Assembly (NCBI GenBank): GCA_002773495.1
Contig: PFAX01000027.1
Span: forward strand, 1-15,180
Direction of reading: 5' to 3'
Source: a bacterium (Candidatus Gribaldobacteria) CG10_big_fil_rev_8_21_14_0_10_37_21
Lineage (GTDB): Bacteria > Patescibacteriota > Minisyncoccia > Minisyncoccales > CG1-02-41-26
Length of the DNA stretch: 15,180 nucleotides
Below the pieces are notes generated by a model, which did no database searches, had not been told where the DNA came from, and saw only the letters and a program-made list of their open reading frames with translations. Each line of letters starts with the position of its first letter. Within the stretch, counting starts at the first letter, position 1. This document shows, one piece after another, positions 1-7,083 of the stretch. The position numbers and the translations under genes were made by a program.

Positions 1-71
1 GAAGGCAATTTTGACATTTCTTTTAAAAACTTGCGTGAATAATTAACGGTTATTTCTTTTTCCTCGCCCAT
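1..71 (-). CDS. RelE/ParE-family toxin, 5' part only (runs off the window)
   Basis: The first 23 codons of a gene that continues past the left edge. An ATG at 71-69 opens a frame reading MGEEKEITVNYSRKFLKEMS then KLP, starting inside the end of the upstream antitoxin and overlapping it by 29 nt in another frame. The pattern of a short beta strand (ITVNYS) followed by RKFLKEMSKLP resembles the N-terminus of RelE/ParE-type toxins, which cleave mRNA on the ribosome or poison gyrase. The overlap with a small acidic/basic antitoxin-like gene on the same strand supports a type II toxin-antitoxin pair. I see no clear Shine-Dalgarno, which fits translational coupling. With only 23 residues the family call is tentative and no catalytic residue is visible. 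Confidence 0.5.
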   Translation of the reverse strand, partial: MGEEKEITVNYSRKFLKEMSKLP

Positions 72-312
72 AAATTTTTAAGGCCTCATCTAAAGAATTC
101 GCCTTAATGGTTTTACCTGTTTTGTATTCGACCATTCCATCTCGAACCAAGCAAGCCAACTTTTCTGCTTCTTTTCCCTTTAAATAATAATTTGGGATGG
201 TGTTTTCGCACAATTTTTTATATTCTTGTAGGGGTAAAATAACCATACCGTTTTGTATTTGAACGGCTGACTTGGACAAAGTTATTTTATCGTTAACTGC
301 TTGAGTAGCCAT
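43..312 (-). CDS. Antitoxin-like small protein (type II TA module)
   Basis: An 89-residue protein starting MATQAVNDKITLS. It has a short beta-forming segment (QNGMVILPLQEYKKLCE, about residues 20-36) and a basic C-terminus with YKTGKTIKANSLDEALKIYG (about 63-82). A 'YxTGKTxxxxSLxEAL' tail is common in antitoxins paired with RelE-type toxins, where the tail wraps the toxin. I recognise the type but not a named family. The downstream toxin start overlaps its last codons. A consensus promoter (TTGACA, 16-nt spacer, TATAAT) lies about 40 nt upstream and probably drives the pair separately from the membrane-protein gene before it. No Shine-Dalgarno is visible before the ATG. Such antitoxins usually bind and repress their own promoter, but I could not identify an operator. 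Confidence 0.6.
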   Translation of the reverse strand: MATQAVNDKITLSKSAVQIQNGMVILPLQEYKKLCENTIPNYYLKGKEAEKLACLVRDGMVEYKTGKTIKANSLDEALKIYGRGKRNNR

Positions 313-347
313 ATCTTTTTTATTTAATTTTGCTAAGCTATTATCTT

Positions 348-375
348 ATTATACTTTTTAACTTTTAAATGTCAA
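348..375 (-). promoter_or_regulatory. Sigma70-type promoter of the left toxin-antitoxin pair
   Basis: On the minus strand TTGACA (375-370) and TATAAT (353-348) are separated by 16 nt, both exact consensus. The predicted start near 341 leaves a leader of about 29 nt before the antitoxin ATG at 312. The leader is A-rich with no Shine-Dalgarno. Confidence 0.75.
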
Positions 376-396
376 ATAATTATGTTATCAGTCTTT

Positions 397-1353
397 TTAC
401 ATTTCTAGCGGAGGGCAAACAGCGCTTTTCCCCTCTATACAATATTTGACAGAATCAGGGCTTGTGCTCGTGTAGCCAGAATGTCCTATACTGTCAGCAC
501 AGTACCATTTATCAGGAGGATTTGATTTTTTTGCTCCATTTAACGGAGAATAAATGCAGGCCTCTTTAAAATCTGCGCTTCTAGCTATTATGGGGACATT
601 GTCGTTGCCGTCTTTATAATTTTTTTTGATTTCTGAACATAACGGCTCCATATCTAAATAAAAACAACTGAATTGGCTATAATCCTCATTATTAGCGGAT
701 ATATAAGACATAATTGTTCTTGATTGTGCAATAACTGAAATAATGCGAAAGTCTTTTGGCTTGTTGCCTGGTTTAGGCATTTGATAAATTATGAAAAAAT
801 AAAGGTTAGCTGCTAAAATTATCGAGAGCAAGATAAAAATATTTTTTTTGAATTTATTTTGCGGGATTAGCAATTTAAACATATGATAAAAAATAAAAAC
901 GGCAATGATCGGGGTAAGAGCGAACATATCTGACATAAAAAAAGCGAATAAAAAAATGTATGATTCAAAGTTCATTATTAATCCTGTTTTGAATAATGAT
1001 TTCCATGAATAATTTTTGGAAAAAATTTTCAAAAGGAGAGATTCTATTAAAAAACTAAGAACGAAAACGCCAAGATAAGCAGTGCCAAGGGGGTCTATGT
1101 TAATGATTTTAGTCGTGCCTATCCCTATCGTGCTGGTAATTAGGTTAAGAACAAGAGCGACTAAAAAGGCCGTTGTCTTTGTTAAATGTAAGTATTTTTC
1201 AATATTCCAGGCCTCGATGACACAAATACCCAAAAGGGCTGAAAGAAAAAAGACAGGCAAATAATTAATCAAAAACCCCATGGCCACATTCGCCCTGCAA
1301 ACCAAGGGAAAAACCAAGAGGCCTAAAATTAACCAGAGCAAATTTTTGTTCAT
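397..1353 (-). CDS. Multi-pass membrane protein with C-terminal pilin-like Cys-rich domain
   Basis: About 318 residues from the ATG at 1353, which lies 5 nt after the lysS stop. A longer form from 1398 (15 extra residues, overlapping lysS) is possible but puts a polar tail before the first helix. The first ~190 residues contain about six hydrophobic helices (for example NLLWLILGLLVFPLV, FFLSALLGICVI, IFILLSIILAANLYFFIIY). The last ~125 residues are soluble and hold six Cys. They begin RIISVIAQSRTIMSYI and contain NNEDYSQFSC, then DKWYCADSIGHSGYTSTSP and KYCIEGKSAVCPP. This resembles the globular domain of type IV pilin-like proteins of Patescibacteria (WxCVDSxGxS...C pattern, from memory). 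Here the domain would sit outside the cell, anchored by a polytopic membrane region instead of a single pilin helix. The function is unknown; the gene is the last of the lysS transcription unit. Confidence 0.7.
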   Translation of the reverse strand: MNKNLLWLILGLLVFPLVCRANVAMGFLINYLPVFFLSALLGICVIEAWNIEKYLHLTKTTAFLVALVLNLITSTIGIGTTKIINIDPLGTAYLGVFVLSFLIESLLLKIFSKNYSWKSLFKTGLIMNFESYIFLFAFFMSDMFALTPIIAVFIFYHMFKLLIPQNKFKKNIFILLSIILAANLYFFIIYQMPKPGNKPKDFRIISVIAQSRTIMSYISANNEDYSQFSCFYLDMEPLCSEIKKNYKDGNDNVPIIARSADFKEACIYSPLNGAKKSNPPDKWYCADSIGHSGYTSTSPDSVKYCIEGKSAVCPPLEM

Positions 1354-1358
1354 AGTTT

Positions 1359-2825
1359 TTATGATAACTTTGGCCTCATCAAGGGGAAGATTTGGCATTC
1401 GCGGGCTGGTTTGTCCATTAAAAAGCTAAACAGGCGCTCGGAGAGCCCAAAGCCACAAGTTGGGGGCATACCATATTCTAACATTTCAACAAAGTCCTCG
1501 TCATACATTTGCGCTTCCTCATCCCCCGCTTCTCTTAGTTTTTGTTGTTCAGTAAACCTTTGCGCTTGGTCAAGGGGGTTGTTTAATTCTGAATAGCCGT
1601 TACCCAACTCTGACCCCGCTATTATAACCTGAAACCTTTGGGTAAATTCGGGATTTTTTTCAATCCTTTTAGCTAAAGGCGAGACAAGCACAGGTAAGTT
1701 AATTAAAAACCCAGGGCCCTTTATGTTTTTTCGGCAGTATTTCCAGAGGCAGTCAATCCCTCTTGATAAATTAAAACCTTTTTTAACATAATCAATTTTC
1801 AATGCCTGCAATTTTTTTTCTATTTCGAGCAAGCTCGTTTCTAAAATATCAATTTTTGTTTGTTTTAAAATAATATCTCGGTAATCGTATCTTTCCCATT
1901 TTTTGCCTAAGTCAATTTCAAAACCCCTGATTTTAAACTTTAAGGTTTTAAAGGTTTCAAGGGCTACATACTTATACATTTCTTCAACTAATTTCATCCC
2001 CTCTTCATAATCAGCATAGGCCCAATAAAATTCCATTTGGGTATAGTCCTGCAAGTGCTCCGCAGACATCCCCTCGTTTCTAAATTGACGGCCTATTTCA
2101 AAGGTTTTTTCTAGGCCGGCTGCCATTAATTTTTTTTGCCATAACTCGCCCATTGAAATCCGTAAATAAACATCAAGGTCTAAGGCGTTATGGTGAGTAA
2201 TAAATGGCCGAGCATCGGCACCCCCAGCCGTTACTTCTAAAGCAGGGGTTTCTACTTCAACGAACCCCCTTTGCTTTAAAAAGTTCCTAATTGAGTTCCA
2301 GAAAAGATCTCTTTTTAAAACAAGATCTTTAATTTCAGGGTTAAATAAAATGTCTAAGTACCTTTTCCTTAATTTTTCTTCTTCGTCTTGAAGCCCATGA
2401 AATTTTTCAGGCATTGGCAAGAGCGTTTTAGTTAAAATGTTAAAGTCACTGGCCATTACGCTTTTCTCTTTTGTTTTGCTTTCTATTAAAACCCCTTTTG
2501 CTTCAATAAAGTCACCCGTATCCGTTACTTCTTTAAATAAAGCCAAGGCCTTTTCCCCTAAAACATCTTTTTTTAAAATAATTTGGATATCCCCTGTTCC
2601 GTCTTTTAGCGAGAGAAACAAAATAGCCCCATGCCCCCTTTGAATCATAATCCTGCCAGCTAACCAAATTTCAGTTTCTTTTTTAGAGAGCATTGTAAAA
2701 CCTTCCAATGCCTCTTTAATGGTATGGGTTCTTTTTGTTTTAGCTGGAAAGGGGTTTAACCCCATATTTTCAAGTTTTTTTAGTTTTTCCAGCCGAACTT
2801 GTTTTATGTTGTCAATTTGAGCCAT
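1359..2825 (-). CDS. lysS: Lysine--tRNA ligase, class II
   Basis: A 488-residue cytosolic enzyme that activates lysine with ATP and charges tRNA-Lys. The N-terminal anticodon-binding OB fold spans roughly residues 53-140 (WLAGRIMIQRGHGAILFLSL, then DGTGDIQI). The class II catalytic domain follows: motif 1 around GFVEVETPALEVTAGGADAR (187-206), lysine-pocket residues in the stretch ending LRISMGELWQKKLM, motif 2 FEIGRQFRNEG (242-252) with its conserved Arg, and motif 3 CGFGLSERL (457-465) with the Arg that contacts ATP. The GLSER form replaces the more usual GIDR but keeps the Arg. The length is normal for bacterial LysRS. The gene starts 12 nt after the toxin gene and is followed 5 nt later by the membrane-protein ATG. 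It is therefore probably transcribed with both from the promoter ahead of the antitoxin; I see no promoter of its own. Confidence 0.97.
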   Translation of the reverse strand: MAQIDNIKQVRLEKLKKLENMGLNPFPAKTKRTHTIKEALEGFTMLSKKETEIWLAGRIMIQRGHGAILFLSLKDGTGDIQIILKKDVLGEKALALFKEVTDTGDFIEAKGVLIESKTKEKSVMASDFNILTKTLLPMPEKFHGLQDEEEKLRKRYLDILFNPEIKDLVLKRDLFWNSIRNFLKQRGFVEVETPALEVTAGGADARPFITHHNALDLDVYLRISMGELWQKKLMAAGLEKTFEIGRQFRNEGMSAEHLQDYTQMEFYWAYADYEEGMKLVEEMYKYVALETFKTLKFKIRGFEIDLGKKWERYDYRDIILKQTKIDILETSLLEIEKKLQALKIDYVKKGFNLSRGIDCLWKYCRKNIKGPGFLINLPVLVSPLAKRIEKNPEFTQRFQVIIAGSELGNGYSELNNPLDQAQRFTEQQKLREAGDEEAQMYDEDFVEMLEYGMPPTCGFGLSERLFSFLMDKPARECQIFPLMRPKLS

Positions 2826-2837
2826 AGGCCTATAATT

Positions 2838-3101
2838 TTATTTATTTTTATACACATCTTTGCGATGTTTTATGCGATGAATGGTGATAAGATTATTTTC
2901 AAATTCATAAATAATGCGATAGTCCCCCACTCTTAATTTAAAAAAGCCCTGCCACTGATATCCTAAGGGCAGGTGAACTATTTGGTCAAAATTCTCGTTT
3001 AAAAATTTTATCTTGCTAAAAACTCTTTCCCTAATTTTTTTATCCAAAATAGCCACATCGCCGTTGGCTTTTTCAGTAAAATAATTTTTCCATTGAGCCA
3101 T
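2838..3101 (-). CDS. RelE/ParE-family toxin
   Basis: An 87-residue basic protein. The C-terminal half, KLRVGDYRIIYEFENNLITI followed by HRIKHRKDVYKN, is the classic RelE core: an Arg-rich beta hairpin (KLRVGDYRIIYE) and the terminal HRKDVY. In RelE enzymes these Arg, Lys and Tyr residues contact and cut mRNA in the ribosomal A site. It starts 3 nt after the stop of a 70-residue antitoxin gene, the usual order for this family. The gene ends 12 nt before lysS, an essential gene on the same strand. I am confident of the fold; whether it is an mRNA endonuclease (RelE) or a gyrase poison (ParE) is inferred from the C-terminal motif, which favours RelE. Confidence 0.85.
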   Translation of the reverse strand: MAQWKNYFTEKANGDVAILDKKIRERVFSKIKFLNENFDQIVHLPLGYQWQGFFKLRVGDYRIIYEFENNLITIHRIKHRKDVYKNK

Positions 3102-3104
3102 AGA

Positions 3105-3317
3105 TTATTCTTGGTACTTTTTTAAAATACTTTCAAAGGATATTAACTTACCCGCTTTTTTTGCCTTTATGGAACCCTTGAGCCCATCAACAAAGCTTTC
3201 TTTTAATTCTAAACCAATATCTGGGTCAAGAAAAATATCCCGAATTGTTTCAGAAATTGTTTGCCTCATTAAGCTAACTAACTTTTTCTCTGGAATTGTG
3301 ATGATTGCTTCAGCCAT
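3105..3317 (-). CDS. Antitoxin of the RelE-type pair
   Basis: A 70-residue, largely helical protein with DPDIGLELKESFVDGLKGSI (about 32-51), then KAKKAGKLISFESILKKY. The 'DPDxGLEL...LKxSxKxKKxGKxISxExIxKKY' pattern is typical of small antitoxins that sit directly before RelE toxins: a helix pair followed by a C-terminal toxin-wrapping segment. I see no classic DNA-binding domain beyond the N-terminal strand AIITIPEKK, so autoregulation is uncertain. Its ATG lies 8 nt after a TATAAT box, so the predicted transcript would start at or almost at the initiation codon (leaderless). Next gene: toxin, 3 nt downstream. Confidence 0.75.
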   Translation of the reverse strand: MAEAIITIPEKKLVSLMRQTISETIRDIFLDPDIGLELKESFVDGLKGSIKAKKAGKLISFESILKKYQE

Positions 3318-3325
3318 ATTACTTT

Positions 3326-3353
3326 ATTATAAAGGGAAACAAAATAAAGTCAA
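3326..3353 (-). promoter_or_regulatory. Sigma70-type promoter of the antitoxin-toxin-lysS unit
   Basis: TTGACT (3353-3348), a 16-nt spacer and TATAAT (3331-3326) on the minus strand. The antitoxin ATG at 3317 is only 8 nt beyond the -10 box, which predicts a leaderless or nearly leaderless mRNA. It is the only clear promoter between the PBP2 gene and lysS. Confidence 0.7.
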
Positions 3354-3419
3354 CTTATTTTTTATCTTTGCTTACTGAGGAGAACAAGATAACGTAATCG
3401 GTCTGTCTTGTTTTCGAGT

Positions 3420-5387
3420 TTACTCTGATTGAGTTTTTTCTTTGCTGGTTATTTTGCCTGCAACAAAGTAGTAGTATAGCAACTGTTCGGCGGTTTGTTG
3501 GGCAGAGGCCCGCAGACCCTCTACTTCTTCAATTAAAACAATCACTAAAATCTCGGGGTCTTCATAGGGGGCAAAGGTGGCGATCCAGTTGTTGTAAATT
3601 TCTCGGTTAGAATAGACCTGGGCTGTGCCTGTTTTACCCGCTGTTGTGAAAGGCAGGTTTTTTAAACGAGAACACGAGCCAGCTGTGACGCACTGCCTCA
3701 TCCCCTCTTTGATGGTTTGAAAATGTTTTTTGGGAATGTCTAATTTGCCTTCTGTTTGCGTTTCTTTTTGAGCGATATGGGGGGTTAAGATTAAGCCATT
3801 GTTGATTAAAGTCATATAGGCCTTAGCTAATTCAAGCGGGGTAGCTAACATAAACCCCTGACCAATGGATAAATTATAGGTATCCCCCAAGTACCACATT
3901 TGGCTAGTTTTATCTGAAAAGTAGCTTTCTTTCCATTCAGGCGTCGGTACCCTGCCTGAAACTTCGCCAGTTAAATCAACTTTGGTTATTTCATTAAAAC
4001 CAAACATTTTTAAATATTGAGCTAATTTTTCAGCGCCTAGGCCTTTGATTTTATTGGGTAGTTCAGGTATATAATAAACACTGGATTTTTTAGGTGGCGT
4101 ATAGCCCCCAGCAACTAAATAGAAAAATGGATTAACCGATTCAGCGATAGCCCTTTTTATGTTGCTCCAACCATGGTAGACATTGTCAGGAAAACAAGTG
4201 GCCTTTTCTGGGTTATATTGGTTTTCAATGCAAAGCTCTTTAGGGCAGTAAAAGGAAGTATTTTCTGTGATTATTCCCTCGTTCAGGGCAGCTATTCCCA
4301 CGAACGGTTTTAAAGAGGAGCCCGTTGGGTAAAGCCCGCCCAAGGCCCTGTTGAGTTGGGGGTTAAGGGGGTCAAGATTAAGCTTTTGCCAATTGCTTTC
4401 TGAAATGCCCCCAGCAAACAAGTTATTATCAAAGCAAGGTAAAGAAACTAAAGAAAGAATTGCCCCTGTTTTTGGATTTAAGGCCATGACAACCCCTTTT
4501 TTTACTTGGGCTTCCTGTAAGGTGGCTTTTAAAATTTCGACTGTTTTTTTCTGTAAAGCAAGATCAATCTCTAACTTAACGCTCTCTCCCGATTGAGGAA
4601 AAGAAACAACTACTCTGGAGATTTCCTCGCCCTTGGCAGTTCGCTCTATTTTTACTTCACCCTTTTTTTCTTTAAGAATATTTTCATAAACATTTTCAAT
4701 ACCATATCTTCCCACATAATCAGCGATAGCGTATTCGCTCGTACTGGCAAATTCATCTGGCGAGATTTTACCTAAATAACCCAAAACATGCCCCAAGCAG
4801 GCGCTTTCCGTGTATTTTCTTAAAGCCCTTCTTTTTAAAGTTAAAAAGGGTAGGCCTTCTTTTTTTGCCTCATACAAAACAAGCTCTTGATGGGAGAGGT
4901 CTTTTTTTAGAAGCAAAAGATTTTCATTGATGAGCTTGTTTTCAGGGTTTGCGATTATTTTTTCTACTTGCTCTTCGCTTTCGTTTAAAATCAAAGCAAT
5001 TTCTTTTAAAGCAAGGTTTTGTTCGAATTGTTCTTTTTGGGTGTAATTATAATATAAATCAAAGTTAATTTCGTTTTCAACCAAGGGCAAGTTGTTTCTG
5101 TCAGTAATAATCCCCCGCTCTGAGCTGTAACTTATAGAAATATATTTATTCTTTTGGGCTAATGCCTCGTACTCTTTTTTATTAAAAATTTGCATTTTTA
5201 AAGCAAAAACCCCCAAGGTTAGCAGGGTAAAGAAAATAAGGATATTTAAAATTAAAAAGTTTGTTCTCGAAAGAGGGTTTTCCAACTTAATTTCTTCTGA
5301 AAAGTCCTCTTTGGCTCTTTGTTTGGCAATTTTATCTAAGAAGACATCTTCAAATTCAAGCTCATGGTTTTTTCTTTTAACTTTCAT
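3420..5387 (-). CDS. mrdA: Penicillin-binding protein 2 (class B transpeptidase of the elongasome)
   Basis: A 655-residue bitopic membrane protein that cross-links peptidoglycan during cell elongation. The cytoplasmic N-tail (1-42) is followed by one membrane helix (about 43-65, FLILNILIFFTLLTLGVFAL). The non-catalytic pedestal domain (about 85-255) includes the conserved YVGRYGIENVYENIL stretch (224-238). The transpeptidase domain carries all three active-site motifs: S357-S-L-K360 (nucleophile Ser and Lys), S417-V-N419 and K585-T-G-T588. Three Cys at 381, 386 and 398 lie between the first two motifs; a disulfide is possible but unproven. It starts 3 nt after the mreD stop, in the order mreC-mreD-PBP2, so it belongs to the rod-shape operon. 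Length and motifs are complete. An FtsI-type class B PBP is the alternative, but the mreC/mreD context favours PBP2. Confidence 0.95.
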   Translation of the reverse strand: MKVKRKNHELEFEDVFLDKIAKQRAKEDFSEEIKLENPLSRTNFLILNILIFFTLLTLGVFALKMQIFNKKEYEALAQKNKYISISYSSERGIITDRNNLPLVENEINFDLYYNYTQKEQFEQNLALKEIALILNESEEQVEKIIANPENKLINENLLLLKKDLSHQELVLYEAKKEGLPFLTLKRRALRKYTESACLGHVLGYLGKISPDEFASTSEYAIADYVGRYGIENVYENILKEKKGEVKIERTAKGEEISRVVVSFPQSGESVKLEIDLALQKKTVEILKATLQEAQVKKGVVMALNPKTGAILSLVSLPCFDNNLFAGGISESNWQKLNLDPLNPQLNRALGGLYPTGSSLKPFVGIAALNEGIITENTSFYCPKELCIENQYNPEKATCFPDNVYHGWSNIKRAIAESVNPFFYLVAGGYTPPKKSSVYYIPELPNKIKGLGAEKLAQYLKMFGFNEITKVDLTGEVSGRVPTPEWKESYFSDKTSQMWYLGDTYNLSIGQGFMLATPLELAKAYMTLINNGLILTPHIAQKETQTEGKLDIPKKHFQTIKEGMRQCVTAGSCSRLKNLPFTTAGKTGTAQVYSNREIYNNWIATFAPYEDPEILVIVLIEEVEGLRASAQQTAEQLLYYYFVAGKITSKEKTQSE

Positions 5388-5390
5388 AAA

Positions 5391-5873
5391 TTAAGGGTGT
5401 AAAAAACGTTTATAATATTTAACAATCAAGAAGGCGAGAATAACTAAAACAACAGAAAAAATAAAATCCTTTAAAAAGGAGTTAAAATAAAATTTTAAAC
5501 CTGAAAAAGATAAAAAAACAAGCAAGCGAAAGGTAAGAAAACCAAACAAAAAGGAGACAAAAAAGCTCCAAAAGCCATTGTCCTCAAACATTTTTTGAAG
5601 ATATTTAGTCGCGAAGGATATTGTTAAGAAAAGAAAGGCGAAAGAAAATAAAGGCAAGGGAGAATAAAAATCAAGGAAGGCACCACTAAAAAAAGCTAAG
5701 AAAAAAACAGCAGGGCTTTTTGAAAAAAAGATAAAAAGAAAAATCGTTAAAAGAGGTAAGTTTTTTAAAAAGATTGCCTCTTTTAAAAGTGGGAGGGTAT
5801 TTTCTAAAAAAAGCAAAGCAAAGATAGCGATTAGAATTAAGGCCTTTTTTAAAAATGAGCTAGTTTTTAGCAT
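5391..5873 (-). CDS. mreD: Rod shape-determining protein MreD
   Basis: A 160-residue, highly hydrophobic protein with about five predicted membrane helices (for example ALILIAIFALLFL, LPLLTIFLFIFF, AVFFLAFFSGAFLDFY, FSFAFLFLTISFA and FIFSVVLVILAFLIV). A short Lys-rich N-terminus precedes the first helix. The FFSGAFLDFYSPLPLFSFAF stretch resembles the 'GxxxDxxSxxPxGxxal' region of MreD proteins. MreD links MreC to the cell-wall synthases in the membrane. The sequence alone is too divergent for a firm call. The position settles it: its ATG is 1 nt after the mreC stop and PBP2 follows after 3 nt, the canonical mreC-mreD-mrdA order. Confidence 0.85.
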   Translation of the reverse strand: MLKTSSFLKKALILIAIFALLFLENTLPLLKEAIFLKNLPLLTIFLFIFFSKSPAVFFLAFFSGAFLDFYSPLPLFSFAFLFLTISFATKYLQKMFEDNGFWSFFVSFLFGFLTFRLLVFLSFSGLKFYFNSFLKDFIFSVVLVILAFLIVKYYKRFLHP

Positions 5874-5874
5874 T

Positions 5875-6687
5875 TTAGTTACCTTCTGGGGCTTTAGCGA
5901 AGTTTGTAATAATAAAGACCTGGTTTAGAGTTGTTTCTAAAAAATAGGGCTTAACGGTTCCTTCTTGGAATTTTTCCGCTTCGTTTTTTTTAGTTTCTTC
6001 TAAATAGCCAACTAAAACGCCACCGGGGAATTTGCCTCCCAAGCCCGAAGTAAAAACCAAATCTTTCAAAGAAAGGTTCTCTTCTTTTAAAGCAAATTGG
6101 AAAGAAAGGTTTAAATCGCCTTTTCCTTGAGCTAAAGCTAAAACCTCTGCTTCTGATTTAATTGAAATATCAAAAATTTGGTTGGGTGAGGTTATTAAAG
6201 TAATTTTTGAGGAATTATCTAAAACCTCGCTTAAAGAGCCCAAAAGAGCGCCAGCTTGGTTAAGGGCTGTAAGGCCAACTTGAAGCCCGTCTTTTCGCCC
6301 TTTATTTATGAGCAAGCTATCCCCTTCAATCCCTCGAGAGGCAAGCTTGGCCAATAATAAACTAAAACCCTTTTCGCTTTCTAAATCGTTTAGCTTTCTT
6401 AGGGCCTCGTTTTCTTGGGTAATGGTTCCTAAATCGTTAAGTTTCGTTAAAAGGGAAATGTTTTCTGTTTTTAAGGTTTCGTTTTCTTCTAAGATTTCTT
6501 TGTGATTAAAAAGGCAATTTATAAAACCAAGAGAAGAATTATTTTTTTGCCAAAAATAGTTTTCTACGGGTGATAAAATTAAGTGAAATAAATTTTTTGT
6601 TTTATTGGAAACAAGGGAAGAGAAGAAAACTAAACCAAGAAAAATAAAGAGAATAGTTAGAATTTTTTTTGTTTTTTTCTTTTGCAT
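5875..6687 (-). CDS. mreC: Rod shape-determining protein MreC
   Basis: A 270-residue protein anchored by one N-terminal helix (ILTILFIFLGLVFFSSLV, about 9-26). A coiled coil follows (about 60-105, rich in Leu/Glu/Lys: EILEENETLKTENISLLTKL). Then comes the periplasmic two-barrel domain, marked by LLINKGRKDGLQVGL and, near the end, VFTSGLGGKFPGGVLVGYLE, both hallmark MreC segments. MreC organises the elongation machinery and activates PBP2. I start it at the ATG at 6687, not at the in-frame TTG at 6693. The TTG overlaps the TATAAT box (6698-6693), so it cannot be on the transcript. The ATG lies 5 nt past the -10 box, so the mRNA would be leaderless. It is the first gene of the mreC-mreD-PBP2 operon. 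Confidence 0.95.
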   Translation of the reverse strand: MQKKKTKKILTILFIFLGLVFFSSLVSNKTKNLFHLILSPVENYFWQKNNSSLGFINCLFNHKEILEENETLKTENISLLTKLNDLGTITQENEALRKLNDLESEKGFSLLLAKLASRGIEGDSLLINKGRKDGLQVGLTALNQAGALLGSLSEVLDNSSKITLITSPNQIFDISIKSEAEVLALAQGKGDLNLSFQFALKEENLSLKDLVFTSGLGGKFPGGVLVGYLEETKKNEAEKFQEGTVKPYFLETTLNQVFIITNFAKAPEGN

Positions 6688-6692
6688 ACTCA

Positions 6693-6721
6693 ATTATACT
6701 CTGAAAACGACATGATTTCAA
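6693..6721 (-). promoter_or_regulatory. Promoter of the mreC-mreD-PBP2 operon (leaderless)
   Basis: TTGAAA (6721-6716), a 17-nt spacer and TATAAT (6698-6693) on the minus strand. The mreC ATG (6687) begins 5 nt after the -10 box, about where transcription should start. The rRNA terminator ends 6 nt upstream of the -35 box. Confidence 0.8.
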
Positions 6722-6726
6722 TAAGC

Positions 6727-6756
6727 AAAAACTATCTTTTTTTAAGATAGTTTTTT
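6727..6756 (-). terminator. Rho-independent terminator of the 23S-5S unit
   Basis: A perfect 12-bp inverted repeat (AAAAACTATCTT / AAGATAGTTTTT) with a 5-nt loop. The stem's 3' end supplies the U run on the minus strand. It lies about 20 nt beyond the outer 5S helix and just before the mreC promoter. The stem is AT-rich, so efficiency may be moderate. Confidence 0.75.
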
Positions 6757-6835
6757 AAGCTAGTTGAGATTTTTTTGTATTTACCCATTAATAAGGCGAC
6801 GACCTACTTTCGCCCCAAAGGACTATTGAGGCCCT

Positions 6836-6919
6836 GGGCAATTTTTAACGGAAAATTGTGCCTAACGGCACATAATTTTCCTAAATTGCCCTTGCAAAGG
6901 CAAGCAGTTGCCTTTGCAA
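6836..6919 (-). repeat. Two tandem hairpins inserted in the outer 5S
   Basis: The first hairpin in transcript order (6919-6892) is a perfect 12-bp stem, TTGCAAAGGCAA / TTGCCTTTGCAA, with a 4-nt loop. The second (6891-6836) opens with GGGCAATTT / AAATTGCCC and carries an inner GGAAAATT / AATTTTCC stem capped by GTGCC / GGCAC, so it is a long rod with small internal loops. Both lie where 5S helix IV should begin. Confidence 0.75.
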
Positions 6920-6972
6920 CCCTGAAGGATTTCACTTCTGTGCCCGCCCCCCGCTAATTAGCCAAAACACTA

Positions 6973-7083
6973 TTGTGGCGGTTACCTACTTTCGCGGTAA
7001 AACCACTATCATCGGCCTTGAGTTATTTCACTTCTGTGTTCGGAATGGGAACAGGTGGGACAAACCCAGTATAACCGCCACAA
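6973..7083 (-). rRNA. rrf: 5S ribosomal RNA (complete, inner copy)
   Basis: A 111-nt sequence with every 5S hallmark. Closing helix I is TTGTGGCGGTTA / TAACCGCCACAA. Then come CCCACCTGTTCCCATTCCGA, CACAGAAGTGAAA, the GGCCGATGATAGTGG helix IV/loop E segment and CCGCGAAAGTAGG before the 3' strand. Helix I is extended outward to 18 bp by flanking bases, which would suit double-strand processing. It lies in the loop-C insert of the outer 5S-like sequence, on a stem of CCCCCC...AATTAG paired with CTAATT...GGGGGG. It encodes the large-subunit 5S RNA that binds uL18, uL5 and bL25. Confidence 0.95.

Noticed and set aside
3383..3412. Possible terminator after PBP2 (AACAAGA / TCTTGTT)
   Set aside because: Only 7 bp with a long loop and no T run on the minus strand.
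6691..6693. TTG as the mreC start codon
   Set aside because: It overlaps the last bases of the TATAAT box, so it cannot be on the transcript made from that promoter.
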